In this document: piece after piece, positions 24,431-33,674 of the stretch | How positions within the stretch are numbered: position 1 is the first letter of the stretch | Layout: the number at the start of each line of letters is the position of its first letter | DNA from: an uncultured Prevotella sp. | GTDB taxonomy: Bacteria; Bacteroidota; Bacteroidia; Bacteroidales; Bacteroidaceae | Assembly: GCA_934254985.1 (NCBI GenBank) | Contig: CAKQMS010000029.1 | Span: 1 to 40,756, forward strand | Reading direction: 5' to 3' | Length of the DNA: 40,756 nt | Position numbers and translations under genes: made by a program | The notes under the pieces: model-generated | Databases searched by the model: none | Seen by the model: the letters and a program-made list of their open reading frames with translations, nothing else | Told to the model about the DNA's origin: nothing

Positions 24431-26503
24431 ATGAACGATATAAAAACAGAGAGAACAAATCCATTTTTCACTCCATACGACACCTTGCACAACACCGTGC
24501 CTTTCGATAAGATAAAGATTGAAGACTACGAAGAGGCTTTCATGGAAGGTATCAGAAGGGATGATGAGGAGATTGACAAAATCATCAATAACCCAGAAGA
24601 ACCTACTTTCGAAAACACTCTTACCTTTGTAGACGAATCGAAGGGCAAGGGATATTATTCATTGCTCGACAGGGTGTCGAATGTATTCTTCTGTCTGCTT
24701 AGTGCAGAGTCAAATGACGAGATGGAGGCATTGGCACAGAAGATAAGTCCTATTCTCACAAAGCATTCTAACGATGTAACGTTCAACAAGAAATTTTTTG
24801 AACGTGTGAAATATGTATATGAGCATCATCGTCCGCTCAACGCAGAAGAGCAAATGCTGTTAGACAACTGCTACGACGGCTTCGTTAGAAGTGGTGCTTT
24901 GCTCGATGCTAAAGGCAAAGATAAATTGCGCAAACTTACCGAAGAGGCAGGATTGCTTTCTTTGCAGTTCTCACAAAACCTGCTAAAAGAAACTAAAGCT
25001 TATCAGCTACATATCACCGACGAGGCTCTTCTCGACGGACTGCCAGAGACAGCTCGCGAGGCTGCAGCACAGACAGCACGTGAGAATGGTAAGCGTGGAT
25101 GGGTGTTTACTCTCGACTTCCCAAGTTATTCACCATTCCTCACCTATGCCACTCATCGCGAACTTCGTCGACAGCTATATATGGCAAAGAATACTGAGTG
25201 TTTGCATCTCAACGAGGCTAACAACATAGAGATTTGCAAGCGACTTATCAATCTGCGCCGCGAGATGGCTCAGCTCTTGGGTTATGACACCTTTGCCGAC
25301 TATGTTTTGAAACATCGAATGGCTACAAACGTGAAGAACGTAGACAAGTTGCTCAACGATCTTATCAAGGCATATAAGCCTAAGGCTAAGAACGAAATAA
25401 AGGAGATTGAACTCTTGGCAAAGAAACTGGAAGGCAAAGATTTCCATGTTGAACCTTGGGATATGAGTTTCTATAGCCACAAGTTGCAGATGGAGAAATA
25501 TAATCTCGATGCAGAGATGCTTCGCCCTTACTTCCAGTTGGATAAGGTTATCGATGGTATTTTCGGATTGGCAAACCGCTTGTATGGTATCACATTCAAG
25601 GAGAATAAGGATATTGCCGTATATGCTCCAGACGTGAAAGCTTACGAGGTATTCGACAAAGACGGCTCTTATCTTGCTGTATTCTATGCCGACTTCCATC
25701 CACGAAAGGGTAAGCGCGGAGGTGCATGGATGACAGAATTCCAAGGACAATGGATAGACCGCAAGGGCAACAACGTGCGTCCACACGTTAGCGTAGTGAT
25801 GAATCTCACTAAGCCTACAGAGAGCAAGCCTGCGTTGCTAACTCTTGGCGAGGTAGAGACATTCTTGCATGAGTTTGGACATTCGCTCCACGGCATGTTT
25901 GCCAACACTAAGTACGAGAGCCTATCTGGCACCAATGTATGGTGGGACTTCGTGGAGTTGCCATCACAATTCATGGAGAACTATTCGGTAGAGAAAGAAT
26001 TCCTCAAGACATTCGCCTTCCATTACCAAACAGGCGAGCCTATTCCAGATGAGCTTATAGACCGCATCATGAAGAGTCGTAACTTCAATACTGGTTATGC
26101 TTGCTTGCGTCAGGTTAGCTTCGGACTCTTGGATATGGCATACTATACGATGAAAGAAAAGTTTGAGGGCGACTTGATAGCTTTCGAGAAGAAGGCTTGG
26201 CAAAAGGCTATGGTAACAGAGCAGTTGCCAAACACCTGTATGACTGTGCAGTTCTCGCACATCATGGCTGGTGGATATGCCGCAGGCTACTACAGCTACA
26301 AATGGGCAGAGGTGCTCGATGCAGATGCTTTCAGCGTATTCAAGGCTAATGGCATTTTCGATAAGACAACAGCACAACGCTTTAGAGACGAGGTGTTGTC
26401 GAAGGGTGGAACAGAACATCCAATGACTCTCTATAAGAGATTCCGCGGACAAGAGCCTACCATCGACGCCTTGCTTGAGCGCAACGGCATAAAGAATAGT
26501 TAG
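24431..26503 (+). CDS. M3-family oligopeptidase (Dcp-like), 690 aa
   Basis: The catalytic zinc motif HEFGHSLHG has His480 and His484, with the third ligand in the downstream helix (WWDFVELPSQFMENYS, Glu). The long helical N-terminal half closes over the active site as in thimet oligopeptidase and Dcp. It degrades short peptides in the cytoplasm or periplasm; no signal peptide is seen, so cytoplasm is likelier. Full length and intact. Confidence 0.93.
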   Translation: MNDIKTERTNPFFTPYDTLHNTVPFDKIKIEDYEEAFMEGIRRDDEEIDKIINNPEEPTFENTLTFVDESKGKGYYSLLDRVSNVFFCLLSAESNDEMEALAQKISPILTKHSNDVTFNKKFFERVKYVYEHHRPLNAEEQMLLDNCYDGFVRSGALLDAKGKDKLRKLTEEAGLLSLQFSQNLLKETKAYQLHITDEALLDGLPETAREAAAQTARENGKRGWVFTLDFPSYSPFLTYATHRELRRQLYMAKNTECLHLNEANNIEICKRLINLRREMAQLLGYDTFADYVLKHRMATNVKNVDKLLNDLIKAYKPKAKNEIKEIELLAKKLEGKDFHVEPWDMSFYSHKLQMEKYNLDAEMLRPYFQLDKVIDGIFGLANRLYGITFKENKDIAVYAPDVKAYEVFDKDGSYLAVFYADFHPRKGKRGGAWMTEFQGQWIDRKGNNVRPHVSVVMNLTKPTESKPALLTLGEVETFLHEFGHSLHGMFANTKYESLSGTNVWWDFVELPSQFMENYSVEKEFLKTFAFHYQTGEPIPDELIDRIMKSRNFNTGYACLRQVSFGLLDMAYYTMKEKFEGDLIAFEKKAWQKAMVTEQLPNTCMTVQFSHIMAGGYAAGYYSYKWAEVLDADAFSVFKANGIFDKTTAQRFRDEVLSKGGTEHPMTLYKRFRGQEPTIDALLERNGIKNS

Positions 26504-26530
26504 TAGAACCAATCAAAATCCATAATCATC

Positions 26531-26995
26531 ATGGCTACATCAGAACATTCAGCTGTAAAGCAACACCTTCTCGATGCACGATACTTAAGAATGGCACGCA
26601 TCTGGGCAGAAAACAGTTATTGCATACGACGCCAAGTTGGCGCATTGGTAGTGAAAGACCAAATGATCATAAGCGATGGCTACAATGGTACTCCAAGCGG
26701 ATTTGAAAACAAATGCGAGGATGACACCAACGTCACTTATCCTTATGTGCTGCATGCCGAGGCTAATGCCATAACAAAGTTGGCTCGTAGCTCTAACAAT
26801 AGCGATGGCTCTACGCTCTATGTCACAGCTTCGCCTTGCATAGAATGTGCTAAGCTCATCATTCAGGCAGGAATAAAGCGTGTGGTATATGGTGAGAAAT
26901 ATAGATTGGAAGACGGAATCGACCTTCTGCGCCGTGCAGGAGTAGAGGTTGAATTCCTTGATACAGAAAAACAAAACAACAATGAAGCAAAATAA
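26531..26995 (+). CDS. dCMP deaminase family protein (154 aa)
   Basis: Zinc-dependent deaminase motifs are HAEANAITKL (His and catalytic Glu) and SPCIECAKLIIQ (two Cys ligands). RQVGALVVKDQMIISDGYNGTPSG is the ComEB/dCMP-deaminase N-terminal block. It converts dCMP to dUMP for dTTP synthesis. It overlaps the S41 protease gene by 14 bases, so the two are coupled. Confidence 0.92.
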   Translation: MATSEHSAVKQHLLDARYLRMARIWAENSYCIRRQVGALVVKDQMIISDGYNGTPSGFENKCEDDTNVTYPYVLHAEANAITKLARSSNNSDGSTLYVTASPCIECAKLIIQAGIKRVVYGEKYRLEDGIDLLRRAGVEVEFLDTEKQNNNEAK

Positions 26996-28622
26996 ATCAT
27001 ACAGATATATGCCGCTTATAATGGCGGTATGTGTGGTAATAGGTATCATGATAGGTAGCTTCTTTGCTAACAGATTTTCGGGCAACCGCCTGAATGTCAT
27101 AAATAGCGGAAGCAATCGTATCACCAACTTGCTTAGAATCATCGACGATATGTATGTCGACAAGGTTGACATCGACTCGCTCGTTGAAGATGCTATGCCT
27201 AAGATATTGGCAGAGCTGGATCCTCACTCTGTGTATATCAGCGCCAAGGATGTACAGTCTACTACCGACGACCTTAAAGGTTCGTTCTCCGGTATTGGCG
27301 TGGAGTTCATAATCCGACAGGATACCATCCGCGTGCAAAACGTCATAAAGAACGGACCTGCAGAAAGAGCTGGTATGCTGGCAGGCGATAAGATTATTAG
27401 TGTCGACGGCAAGAACTTTGTTGGCAAGATCGTTACCAACGAAGAGGCTATGCGACGCCTCAAGGGTCCAAAGGATACTAAGGTAAAGGTGGGCGTAGTA
27501 AGATATGGTCACGAAAAACCTGTGTATATGACTATCACACGTGGTGAGATTCCTACAAAGAGTATCACCTCGGTATATATGCTCGACGACAAGACGGGAT
27601 ATATAAAGATTAAGAACTTTGGCGAAACCACATATACAGAGTTGCTGATAGCTTTGGCACAACTCTCGCAAGAAGGCTTCACCAACCTCGTCATCGACCT
27701 TCGCGACAATGTTGGTGGCTACCTCGATAGCGCAGTACAGATGGCTAACGAGTTCTTACCAAAGAACAAGCTCATAGTATATACCGAAGGACGAAAGTCG
27801 CCACGCAGAGAGTATCGCACCAATGGTCAGGGTAGCTACCAAGATATACCTTTGGTAGTACTCATCAACGAGGGTTCTGCTTCGGCTTCCGAAATCTTTG
27901 CCGGTGCTATGCAAGACAACGATCGTGGCACCATCATCGGCCGTCGCTCGTTTGGTAAGGGATTGGTACAGCAGCAGATAGCATTCCCTGACGGTAGCAT
28001 GATACGTCTTACCATTGCTCGCTATTACACGCCATCTGGCAGATGCATTCAGAAGCCTTACACTATTGGCGATAGCGAAGACTATGCTCAAGACATAGTG
28101 GCACGATACCAGCATGGAGAATTCTTCAACCAAGACAGCATCAAGCACGTAGGTCCTGCTTACCACACAACTTTAGGTCGTGCGGTATATGGTGGTGGTG
28201 GTATCACTCCTGACATCTTTGTGCCAGAAGACACCATTGGCATGACTTCTTATTATAAGCAAGCTGCCATGAGCGGACTGATACTTCAGTTTGCTTTCAA
28301 CTATACCGACAACAATAGGCAGAAGATGCAGCAGTTCAAAGAACTACTTGAACTGGAGACTTATCTGAAGAAGCAGAATATGGTAGAGCAGTTTGCAACC
28401 TATGCCAACAGTCATGGTTTGCAACGCCGAAACCTTTTGATTAGAAAGTCACACACGCTACTTGAGAGATATATCGACAGCCGAGTTATCTATAATATGC
28501 TTGACGAACAGGCTTGGAATCAATACCTCAATGCCGATGACAATGTGATAAAGAAAGCATTGGAAGTATTCAAAAACAATGCGGCATTTCCGAAGGCTCC
28601 AGCCAAAAAGGCCAAAAGATGA
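26982..28622 (+). CDS. S41 C-terminal processing protease (CtpA/Prc-like), 546 aa
   Basis: I choose the ATG at 26982 (MKQNKSYRYM). A signal anchor (PLIMAVCVVIGIMIG) precedes a PDZ domain (GIGVEFI...GMLAGDKIISVDG) and the S41 domain. Catalytic Ser lies in NEGSASASEIFAGAMQ and Lys in SFGKGLVQQQ, with the RDNVGGYLDSA segment before them. A C-terminal helical extension of ~130 residues follows. It cleaves envelope proteins at their C-termini. Its stop overlaps the start of the 5-FCL gene by 4 bases. Confidence 0.93.
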   Translation: MKQNKSYRYMPLIMAVCVVIGIMIGSFFANRFSGNRLNVINSGSNRITNLLRIIDDMYVDKVDIDSLVEDAMPKILAELDPHSVYISAKDVQSTTDDLKGSFSGIGVEFIIRQDTIRVQNVIKNGPAERAGMLAGDKIISVDGKNFVGKIVTNEEAMRRLKGPKDTKVKVGVVRYGHEKPVYMTITRGEIPTKSITSVYMLDDKTGYIKIKNFGETTYTELLIALAQLSQEGFTNLVIDLRDNVGGYLDSAVQMANEFLPKNKLIVYTEGRKSPRREYRTNGQGSYQDIPLVVLINEGSASASEIFAGAMQDNDRGTIIGRRSFGKGLVQQQIAFPDGSMIRLTIARYYTPSGRCIQKPYTIGDSEDYAQDIVARYQHGEFFNQDSIKHVGPAYHTTLGRAVYGGGGITPDIFVPEDTIGMTSYYKQAAMSGLILQFAFNYTDNNRQKMQQFKELLELETYLKKQNMVEQFATYANSHGLQRRNLLIRKSHTLLERYIDSRVIYNMLDEQAWNQYLNADDNVIKKALEVFKNNAAFPKAPAKKAKR

Positions 28623-29164
28623 CAACAGATAAGAAAGAACTAAGAAAACTGATAAGACAACGCAAACGACAATTCTCTGACAGCCAACTGCAGGAATTGT
28701 CGTTTGCTGTAACTGAGAGTCTTGTCGCCCACCCTCGCATCAAAGAGGCAAAGGTGGTAATGGCGTATTGCTCATTAGCAGACGAAGTTTACACCCGTTC
28801 TTTGATAGACAAACTCAGGGCTATGGGCAAAACCGTGGTGTTGCCAGTAGTGCTCGACGACACAAGGATGGAAGTTAGAATCTATAATGATGCTAACGAC
28901 CTAAAAGAAGGAGCCTATGGCATAAGCGAACCAGCAGGTATACGCTACGACGAAATAGAAAATATCGATGTGGCTATAGTGCCAGGCATGGCTTTCGATA
29001 AAGAAGGCCACAGACTTGGTCGTGGCAAAGGCTACTACGACCGTTTCTTGTCGCAGATACCATATATATATAAAATAGGTGTATGCTTCGGATTCCAACT
29101 GTTGGACAATGTGCCATCAGCAGAATACGACATTATAATGAACGAAGTTGTCAATACACCTTGA
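28619..29164 (+). CDS. 5-formyltetrahydrofolate cyclo-ligase (181 aa)
   Basis: The family signature GRGKGYYDRFL, with MAYCSLADEV, AIVPGMAFDKEGHRLG and ATP-binding basic residues at the N-terminus (RKLIRQRKRQ). It converts 5-formyl-THF to 5,10-methenyl-THF with ATP. It is last in the deaminase-protease-5-FCL unit, and its 3' end overlaps the convergent dciA gene by 14 bases. Confidence 0.93.
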   Translation: MTTDKKELRKLIRQRKRQFSDSQLQELSFAVTESLVAHPRIKEAKVVMAYCSLADEVYTRSLIDKLRAMGKTVVLPVVLDDTRMEVRIYNDANDLKEGAYGISEPAGIRYDEIENIDVAIVPGMAFDKEGHRLGRGKGYYDRFLSQIPYIYKIGVCFGFQLLDNVPSAEYDIIMNEVVNTP

Positions 29165-29441
29165 TATCGCTAATGATAAAGCTGCCCACCTGCTCGTTAA
29201 GTCGCTTAACGAGCTGTTGGCGCATCATAGCCAAATCCTGGCGTAATGCAGGATTCACGATTTTTACATACAACGTTTGATTTTGTATGAACTTCTCTGT
29301 GGTATAACGAGCCACTATACGCCCCGTCACCGTTTCCCATGAATCGATGAGGCGCTTCTGCTGCAATGGTATTTCAAGACCTTCTTCGCGCAGAAGCTGC
29401 TGCAATACGTCGGCTACGGATTTTACTTCACGTCTAAACAT
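29151..29441 (-). CDS. dciA: DciA-like DUF721 protein (96 aa)
   Basis: A short protein with the DUF721 core: LQQLLREEGLEIPLQQKRLIDSW, VTGRIVARYTTEKFIQNQTLYVKIVNPALRQDLAMMRQQL. DciA is the ancestral loader of replicative helicase DnaB in bacteria lacking DnaC. It overlaps the end of recF by 8 bases; recF-DUF721 is a frequent replication-repair pair in Bacteroidetes. Confidence 0.85.
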   Translation of the reverse strand: MFRREVKSVADVLQQLLREEGLEIPLQQKRLIDSWETVTGRIVARYTTEKFIQNQTLYVKIVNPALRQDLAMMRQQLVKRLNEQVGSFIISDIKVY

Positions 29442-30552
29442 CTTGTACCTCCTTTTTTTCTTTTATTATTCCGTCGGCAACATCGAATAGTTTGTAGTCG
29501 AGCACCGAATGCTGCAATATCTTATCAAGATGGTCACGATTGGTGTCGGTGATAAATATCTGACCATAGCTATCGCCTGAAACCAACTTCACTATCTCCT
29601 CTACCCTCTTGGCATCAAGCTTATCAAAGATATCGTCGAGAAGGAGCAACGGAGTGGTTTTGGCAGCAGTACGACGAAGAATATCAAACTGCGCAAGCTT
29701 CAAGGCAATAACGAAAGTCTTGGTTTGCCCCTGCGACCCCTCACGTTTCATCATATATCCGCCAAGTTTCATCTCCAAATCGTCGCGATGAATGCCATGC
29801 AGACTATAACCTACGGCTCTATCCTTAAATCTGTCACGACGAATAACATCGAGCAATGGTCCACGTTGGCAATGCGAAATATATTCTAAACTCACTTGCT
29901 CCGAATTGCCCGATATACGCTGGTATACGTTTTGAAATATCGGTACAAGTTCATTTACGAAAGCTGCACGCTTAGCATATATTATCTCGCCCTGCTGAGC
30001 CATTTCTTCTTCCAATATTTCCATCAACATCACGTCAGGCTCATCCTCTTGTTTAAGCAAGGCGTTGCGCTGTTGTAAAGCCTTATTATACTTATTCAGA
30101 GCCTCTATATATGTGATATCGCATTGAGCTATAACCATATCCATCAGCCTACGTCGCTCCTCGCTACCTCCCTCAACAAGTAGAGAATCGGAAGGAGAAA
30201 CAAACACCAACGGAACAAGTCCGATATGTTGCGAAAAACGTTTATATTCTTTCTTATTACGCTTAAAATGTTTCTTTGAGCCACGCTTCATGCCGGCATA
30301 CACCACATCCATATTATCATTCTCGTCTGTGTAAGTGCCTTCCACAACAAAGAAGTCGGCATCGTGCTTAATATTCAGCGAGTCGATATTAGAATATGCG
30401 CTCTTGCAAAACGACAAATAGTAGATGGCATCGAGCATATTGGTCTTTCCCATACCATTATGTCCGACGAAACAATTTATATTAGGCGAGAAAGAAAGTT
30501 CTGCGCTCTCTATGTTCTTATAGTTAAAAATCGATATCTTCTGTAGTATCAT
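29434..30552 (-). CDS. recF: RecF recombination mediator (372 aa)
   Basis: The ATG at 30552 gives MILQKISIFNYKNIESAELS, the standard RecF start. The frame stays open to 30729, but that part crosses the promoter and the divergent gene. Walker A is GHNGMGKTN, signature/Walker B TPLLLLDDIFDKLDAKR, and the end is QIFITDTNRDHLDKIL. With RecO and RecR it loads RecA at single-strand gaps. Intact. Confidence 0.94.
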   Translation of the reverse strand: MILQKISIFNYKNIESAELSFSPNINCFVGHNGMGKTNMLDAIYYLSFCKSAYSNIDSLNIKHDADFFVVEGTYTDENDNMDVVYAGMKRGSKKHFKRNKKEYKRFSQHIGLVPLVFVSPSDSLLVEGGSEERRRLMDMVIAQCDITYIEALNKYNKALQQRNALLKQEDEPDVMLMEILEEEMAQQGEIIYAKRAAFVNELVPIFQNVYQRISGNSEQVSLEYISHCQRGPLLDVIRRDRFKDRAVGYSLHGIHRDDLEMKLGGYMMKREGSQGQTKTFVIALKLAQFDILRRTAAKTTPLLLLDDIFDKLDAKRVEEIVKLVSGDSYGQIFITDTNRDHLDKILQHSVLDYKLFDVADGIIKEKKEVQDV

Positions 30553-30603
30553 AATTGTGATGATGCTGGTGGCAAAACTGCCGTGTATAGCATTAAGCCA
30601 ATG

Positions 30604-30611
30604 CAAAGTTA
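30604..30611 (-). promoter_or_regulatory. -7 box TAACTTTG of recF
   Basis: Minus-strand TAnnTTTG match 52 bases upstream of the recF ATG, confirming the shorter start. Confidence 0.6.
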
Positions 30612-30674
30612 CCCATTTATTAATGAAAAACGAAAAAAGTATATGATAAATTTCCATAAGTGAAAGAATTTCAG

Positions 30675-30682
30675 TAATTTTG
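30675..30682 (+). promoter_or_regulatory. -7 box TAATTTTG of the TPR gene
   Basis: TAnnTTTG match 41 bases before the ATG at 30723. Confidence 0.6.
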
Positions 30683-30722
30683 CCACGCTTAACTATGCAA
30701 TAATAAAAAATCAAAAATAATA

Positions 30723-31418
30723 ATGGCAAACAAAAATGAGAAGACAGTACAAGAGACTGTCACAAAATCAGAAGCTTTCTTCGAGAAGAACAAGAAAGCT
30801 ATCGCCTATGGCGTAATCGCAATCCTCGTTATCATCGCAGGTTTCTTCTGCTACAAAGAGTTCGTTGGCAACCCACGTGAAGCAAAGGCAAGCACAGCTT
30901 TGGCTCGCGGTCAGGAGTATTTCGGTATGGAGCAGTACGACAAGGCTCTTAATGGTGATGGCGTTGGCTATGCAGGATTCGTTAAGATAGCAAGCGACTA
31001 CAGCAGCACAGACGCTGGTAACCTCGCAAACCTTTATGCAGGACTTAGCTATGCTTTCCTTGGCAAAAACCAGGAAGCTTTGAAATACCTCAATGAATAT
31101 TCTACTTCAAGCGACGCTATGGTTAGCCCAGCTGCTGTTGCTGCCCGTGGTAACGTATACGCTAAGCTTGGTAAGCTCGACGAGGCTGTTAAGGATCTCA
31201 AGAAGGCTGCTGATATGGCTGACTCTAAGGCTAAGAACGGTAAGAACATGAGCCTTTCACCAACATTCTTGCTTCAGGCAGGTATCATCCTCGAGTCACA
31301 GAAGAAGAATGACGAGGCTGCTGAGATTTACAACAACATCAAGAAGAACTATGTCAACTGCATGCTCGTACAGAGCCAGGAGATTGACAAGTATATCGAA
31401 AGAGCTACTTTGAAATAA
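30723..31418 (+). CDS. tetratricopeptide-repeat membrane protein (231 aa)
   Basis: A single N-terminal membrane helix ([17 protein letters not shown], about 28-45) is followed by TPR-like helical repeats ([62 protein letters not shown]). This resembles the YfgM/BamD-like TPR scaffold proteins of the envelope. The stop and the ribH start share TAATG, so the two are translationally coupled. Confidence 0.88.
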   Translation: MANKNEKTVQETVTKSEAFFEKNKKAIAYGVIAILVIIAGFFCYKEFVGNPREAKASTALARGQEYFGMEQYDKALNGDGVGYAGFVKIASDYSSTDAGNLANLYAGLSYAFLGKNQEALKYLNEYSTSSDAMVSPAAVAARGNVYAKLGKLDEAVKDLKKAADMADSKAKNGKNMSLSPTFLLQAGIILESQKKNDEAAEIYNNIKKNYVNCMLVQSQEIDKYIERATLK

Positions 31419-31894
31419 TGGCAACAGCACTTCATAACCTATCAGATTACGAGTTCGACAAGATTCCTGATGCCAGCAACATGTGCTTCGGCATAGTAGT
31501 AGCAGAATGGAATCCAGAGATAACAGGCGCATTGCTTAAGGGTGCTGTAGACACTCTCGAGCGTCATGGAGCCATCGACGAGAATATCCATGTAAAGACT
31601 GTTCCTGGAAGTTTCGAACTTGTATATGGAGCACGCCAAATGGTTTTGAACGGCGGCTACGACGCTGTGATAATTCTCGGAAGCGTGATACGTGGTGAGA
31701 CTCCTCACTTCGACTATATCTGCGAAGGCGTTACATACGGCATCGCTCGTTTGAACGCTACACAGGACACTCCTGTAATCTTTGGTTTGCTGACTACCGA
31801 TGACCTTGAGCAGGCTCAGGCTCGTAGTGGTGGTAAGCTTGGCAACAAGGGTGACGAATGTGCAATAGACGCCATAAAGATGGCTAAGTTCTAA
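31418..31894 (+). CDS. ribH: 6,7-dimethyl-8-ribityllumazine synthase
   Basis: Signature blocks: [54 protein letters not shown] and [19 protein letters not shown]. It condenses the ribityl-uracil amine with dihydroxybutanone phosphate in riboflavin synthesis and forms 5- or 60-mers. Normal length (158 aa). No FMN riboswitch is seen upstream; it is driven by the TPR-gene promoter. Confidence 0.95.
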   Translation: MATALHNLSDYEFDKIPDASNMCFGIVVAEWNPEITGALLKGAVDTLERHGAIDENIHVKTVPGSFELVYGARQMVLNGGYDAVIILGSVIRGETPHFDYICEGVTYGIARLNATQDTPVIFGLLTTDDLEQAQARSGGKLGNKGDECAIDAIKMAKF

Positions 31895-31909
31895 AAGAAC
31901 ACCTCTATT

Positions 31910-31943
31910 TATCATACGATATCAAATTCAATATCATACGATA
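31910..31943 (+). repeat. direct repeat TATCATACGATA x2
   Basis: Copies at 31910-31921 and 31932-31943, start-to-start 22 bases (two helical turns), right after ribH and just before its terminator. May be a small regulatory site or chance. Confidence 0.5.
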
Positions 31944-31947
31944 CAGC

Positions 31948-31990
31948 AAAAGGCTGCAAGGGTTTTATCCACTTGCAGCCTTTTCTTTTT
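31948..31990 (+). terminator. Rho-independent terminator of ribH
   Basis: Stem AAAAGGCTGCAAG / CTTGCAGCCTTTT with an 11-base loop and a T-rich tail. Confidence 0.85.
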
Positions 31991-32076
31991 ATTCTTTCTT
32001 CTTACAAGATTAATGCATGAAATAAGCTTGCTTAATCCTCGCTTTTTACTACAGCAAAAAAGCATATTATATACAT

Positions 32077-32192
32077 CTTTCGACTAACAGCTGTTAGTCG
32101 GTAAAGTTAATAGGCTTCATTGGCAAACGAAGCAAGCTTCGTTTGCCAATGAAGCCTACTTCGTAGACCTACTAGCCTGGGTTAGTCGAAAG
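32077..32192. repeat. nested palindromic element (REP/MITE-like)
   Basis: Three levels of symmetry. A perfect 20-bp palindrome lies at 32081-32100 (CGACTAACAG and its complement). A 22-bp perfect stem with a CAAG loop lies at 32111-32158. An outer 12-bp pair, CTTTCGACTAAC (32077-32088) with GTTAGTCGAAAG (32181-32192), bounds the whole. The outer arm and the palindrome share sequence, so alternative folds are possible. It has no ORF and no transposase nearby. It lies between two convergent genes, as REP or nonautonomous mobile elements often do. Confidence 0.75.
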
Positions 32193-32266
32193 ACGCAGTT
32201 AGCTTCTGTTTCTACACCTATTTATATATTAAGGTTAGACTATCTTTATTTGCGACAAATGTGGCA

Positions 32267-32836
32267 TTATACGCCCTCATCATCGTCCTCCATATCTACA
32301 TCATCGGCAGTATCGAGCTGAGTGTCCTTAGTAATCTGTATACTGCCAAGGCGATGAAGCTTGAGCACAAGAGGAATATACTCGTCGCTCGACTTATCAG
32401 GCGAACCAACGCTTGCTGCAAAATACAGATAGTTGTCGTCGCACTTCACATATACAATACCGAGCAAAGCACCATTCTTGCGATATTGCTCAGTAAGGCA
32501 ACTATTGAAATCCTTCTTTGAGAAAGTGTGCGAATAAAAGGTGGTGCCATCAGCTCTAACCACACGAAGATGAATGATATTGTCGAAATACTTGGTAGCA
32601 CCCTCCGTAATCTGTGGCAACGAGTCGCACGCTGTGAGCTTTGTCTCAATGGTATACGAACCGTCGAGCCAGTTGACTTTCATTGTCTGCTCATAGTCGC
32701 CCATCTTCTGGGTTGCCTTAGGCTTGGTAGGCTTAGGTTTTTGGGTTATAATGATATTCGATTTCTTTTCTTCCTTACAGCCTGTGACAATAGCTGCCAT
32801 CAAAGCCAAGGAAGCAAGTAGCAAAGTCTTCTTCAT
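32267..32836 (-). CDS. DUF4738-like lipoprotein (189 aa)
   Basis: Lipoprotein signal MKKTLLLASLALMAAIVTGC with the modified Cys at 20, then a Lys/Pro linker (QKPKPTKPKATQK) and a beta-rich domain (DYEQTMKVNWLDGSYTIETKLTACDSLP, IHLRVVRADGTTFYSHTF). The C-terminus is strongly acidic (DTADDVDMEDDDEGV). This fits the DUF4738 family, whose function is unknown. It has a -7 box at 32906-32913. Confidence 0.8.
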   Translation of the reverse strand: MKKTLLLASLALMAAIVTGCKEEKKSNIIITQKPKPTKPKATQKMGDYEQTMKVNWLDGSYTIETKLTACDSLPQITEGATKYFDNIIHLRVVRADGTTFYSHTFSKKDFNSCLTEQYRKNGALLGIVYVKCDDNYLYFAASVGSPDKSSDEYIPLVLKLHRLGSIQITKDTQLDTADDVDMEDDDEGV

Positions 32837-32905
32837 CTATTTTCTGTGGGTTAAAAAGTTGAATTGACACAATAGGATGCCAATATAGAAAGTTTTGTTG
32901 TTTTG

Positions 32906-32913
32906 CAAAGGTA
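32906..32913 (-). promoter_or_regulatory. -7 box TACCTTTG of the DUF4738 gene
   Basis: Minus-strand TAnnTTTG match 70 bases upstream of the start codon. Confidence 0.55.
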
Positions 32914-32934
32914 GTAATAATTAAGTAAAATAAC

Positions 32935-32968
32935 AAAAAAAGCACCTCCTATTCACATAGAAGATGCT
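32935..32968 (-). terminator. terminator of the DUF4890 gene
   Basis: On the minus strand, AGCATCTTCTAT-GTGA-ATAGGAGGTGCT (12-bp stem with two G-U pairs) is followed by a T run. Confidence 0.75.
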
Positions 32969-33015
32969 CATGTTAGTTAATAATAAGCCTCTGACATTGA
33001 TTTATTATACATAAA

Positions 33016-33504
33016 TTACTCTGCGTTTTCTCCAATTGTCAGCTGCTGGCCATTCTGCTGTCCCATACCAGGACGACGACCTTGCATGCCTGGGCGACGA
33101 CGGAAGTTTGCCTTGCGGTTTGCCTTCATCTCGTCGTATTTCTTAGCTTGCTCGGCAGTAAGAAACGACTTTAATCGTTCGTCGTATTTCTCCATCTGCT
33201 CCTTGCCGTTGGCAATCATATCGCGAAACGACTTAACCTTTGTGGTATCATTACCAAGTGTTGGACGTGGAGGTCTGCCAGGACGAAGACCACCCATAAC
33301 ATCAGCATATTCAGTATTTAGGGCCAAGAGCGAATCTGCCTGGGCTGCATTAAGATTTAATTCTTTAACCATACGCTCTGTACGCATCTTTGTCATTTCA
33401 GTCTTGTCGAAATGACGGCGAGGACGGTTTGCATTCTGCTGCTGAGCAAACGACATTGTTGGTACCATCAACGCCATTGCCATAATCATTATTACCTTTT
33501 TCAT
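33016..33504 (-). CDS. DUF4890-like periplasmic protein (162 aa)
   Basis: Signal peptide MKKVIMIMAMALMVPTMSFAQQ. The mature protein is helical, Arg/Gln-rich and Spy/CpxP-like (EMTKMRTERMVKELNLNAAQADSLLALNTEY, LKSFLTAEQAKKYDEMKANRK), and ends in a low-complexity Arg/Gly/Gln tail. The LTxxQ-like spacing suggests a periplasmic chaperone or stress protein. It has its own terminator. Confidence 0.8.
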   Translation of the reverse strand: MKKVIMIMAMALMVPTMSFAQQQNANRPRRHFDKTEMTKMRTERMVKELNLNAAQADSLLALNTEYADVMGGLRPGRPPRPTLGNDTTKVKSFRDMIANGKEQMEKYDERLKSFLTAEQAKKYDEMKANRKANFRRRPGMQGRRPGMGQQNGQQLTIGENAE

Positions 33505-33646
33505 ATCGGTTATTGTTTAAATTAAGAGTTCTATAGTTGTTGCTTTCTTTTTGTGTCAACACGATTATATGACGCCGTAAAGAGTGAAAAGTTTAAAGCG
33601 AAACTAAAAAAACATGTTAAACAATATAAATATGCCATTTATTTCG

Positions 33647-33654
33647 TATCTTTG
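33647..33654 (+). promoter_or_regulatory. -7 box TATCTTTG of the DUF4230 pair
   Basis: TAnnTTTG match 20 bases before the ATG at 33675. Confidence 0.6.
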
Positions 33655-33674
33655 CCAACAAAAAGCAACGAAAC

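Larger units (their letters stand above)
31895..32266. other. 372-base intergenic region between ribH and the DUF4738 gene
   Basis: It holds the two 12-base direct repeats, the ribH terminator and the nested palindrome; no gene is visible in it. Confidence 0.7.

Noticed and set aside
30553..30729. N-terminal extension of recF
   Set aside because: The RecF family starts at MILQKISIFNY (30552); the extension crosses the recF -7 box at 30604-30611 and the divergent gene's promoter.
31418..31894. Expected FMN riboswitch before ribH
   Set aside because: ribH is translationally coupled to the TPR gene with no leader; no RFN-like structure is seen.
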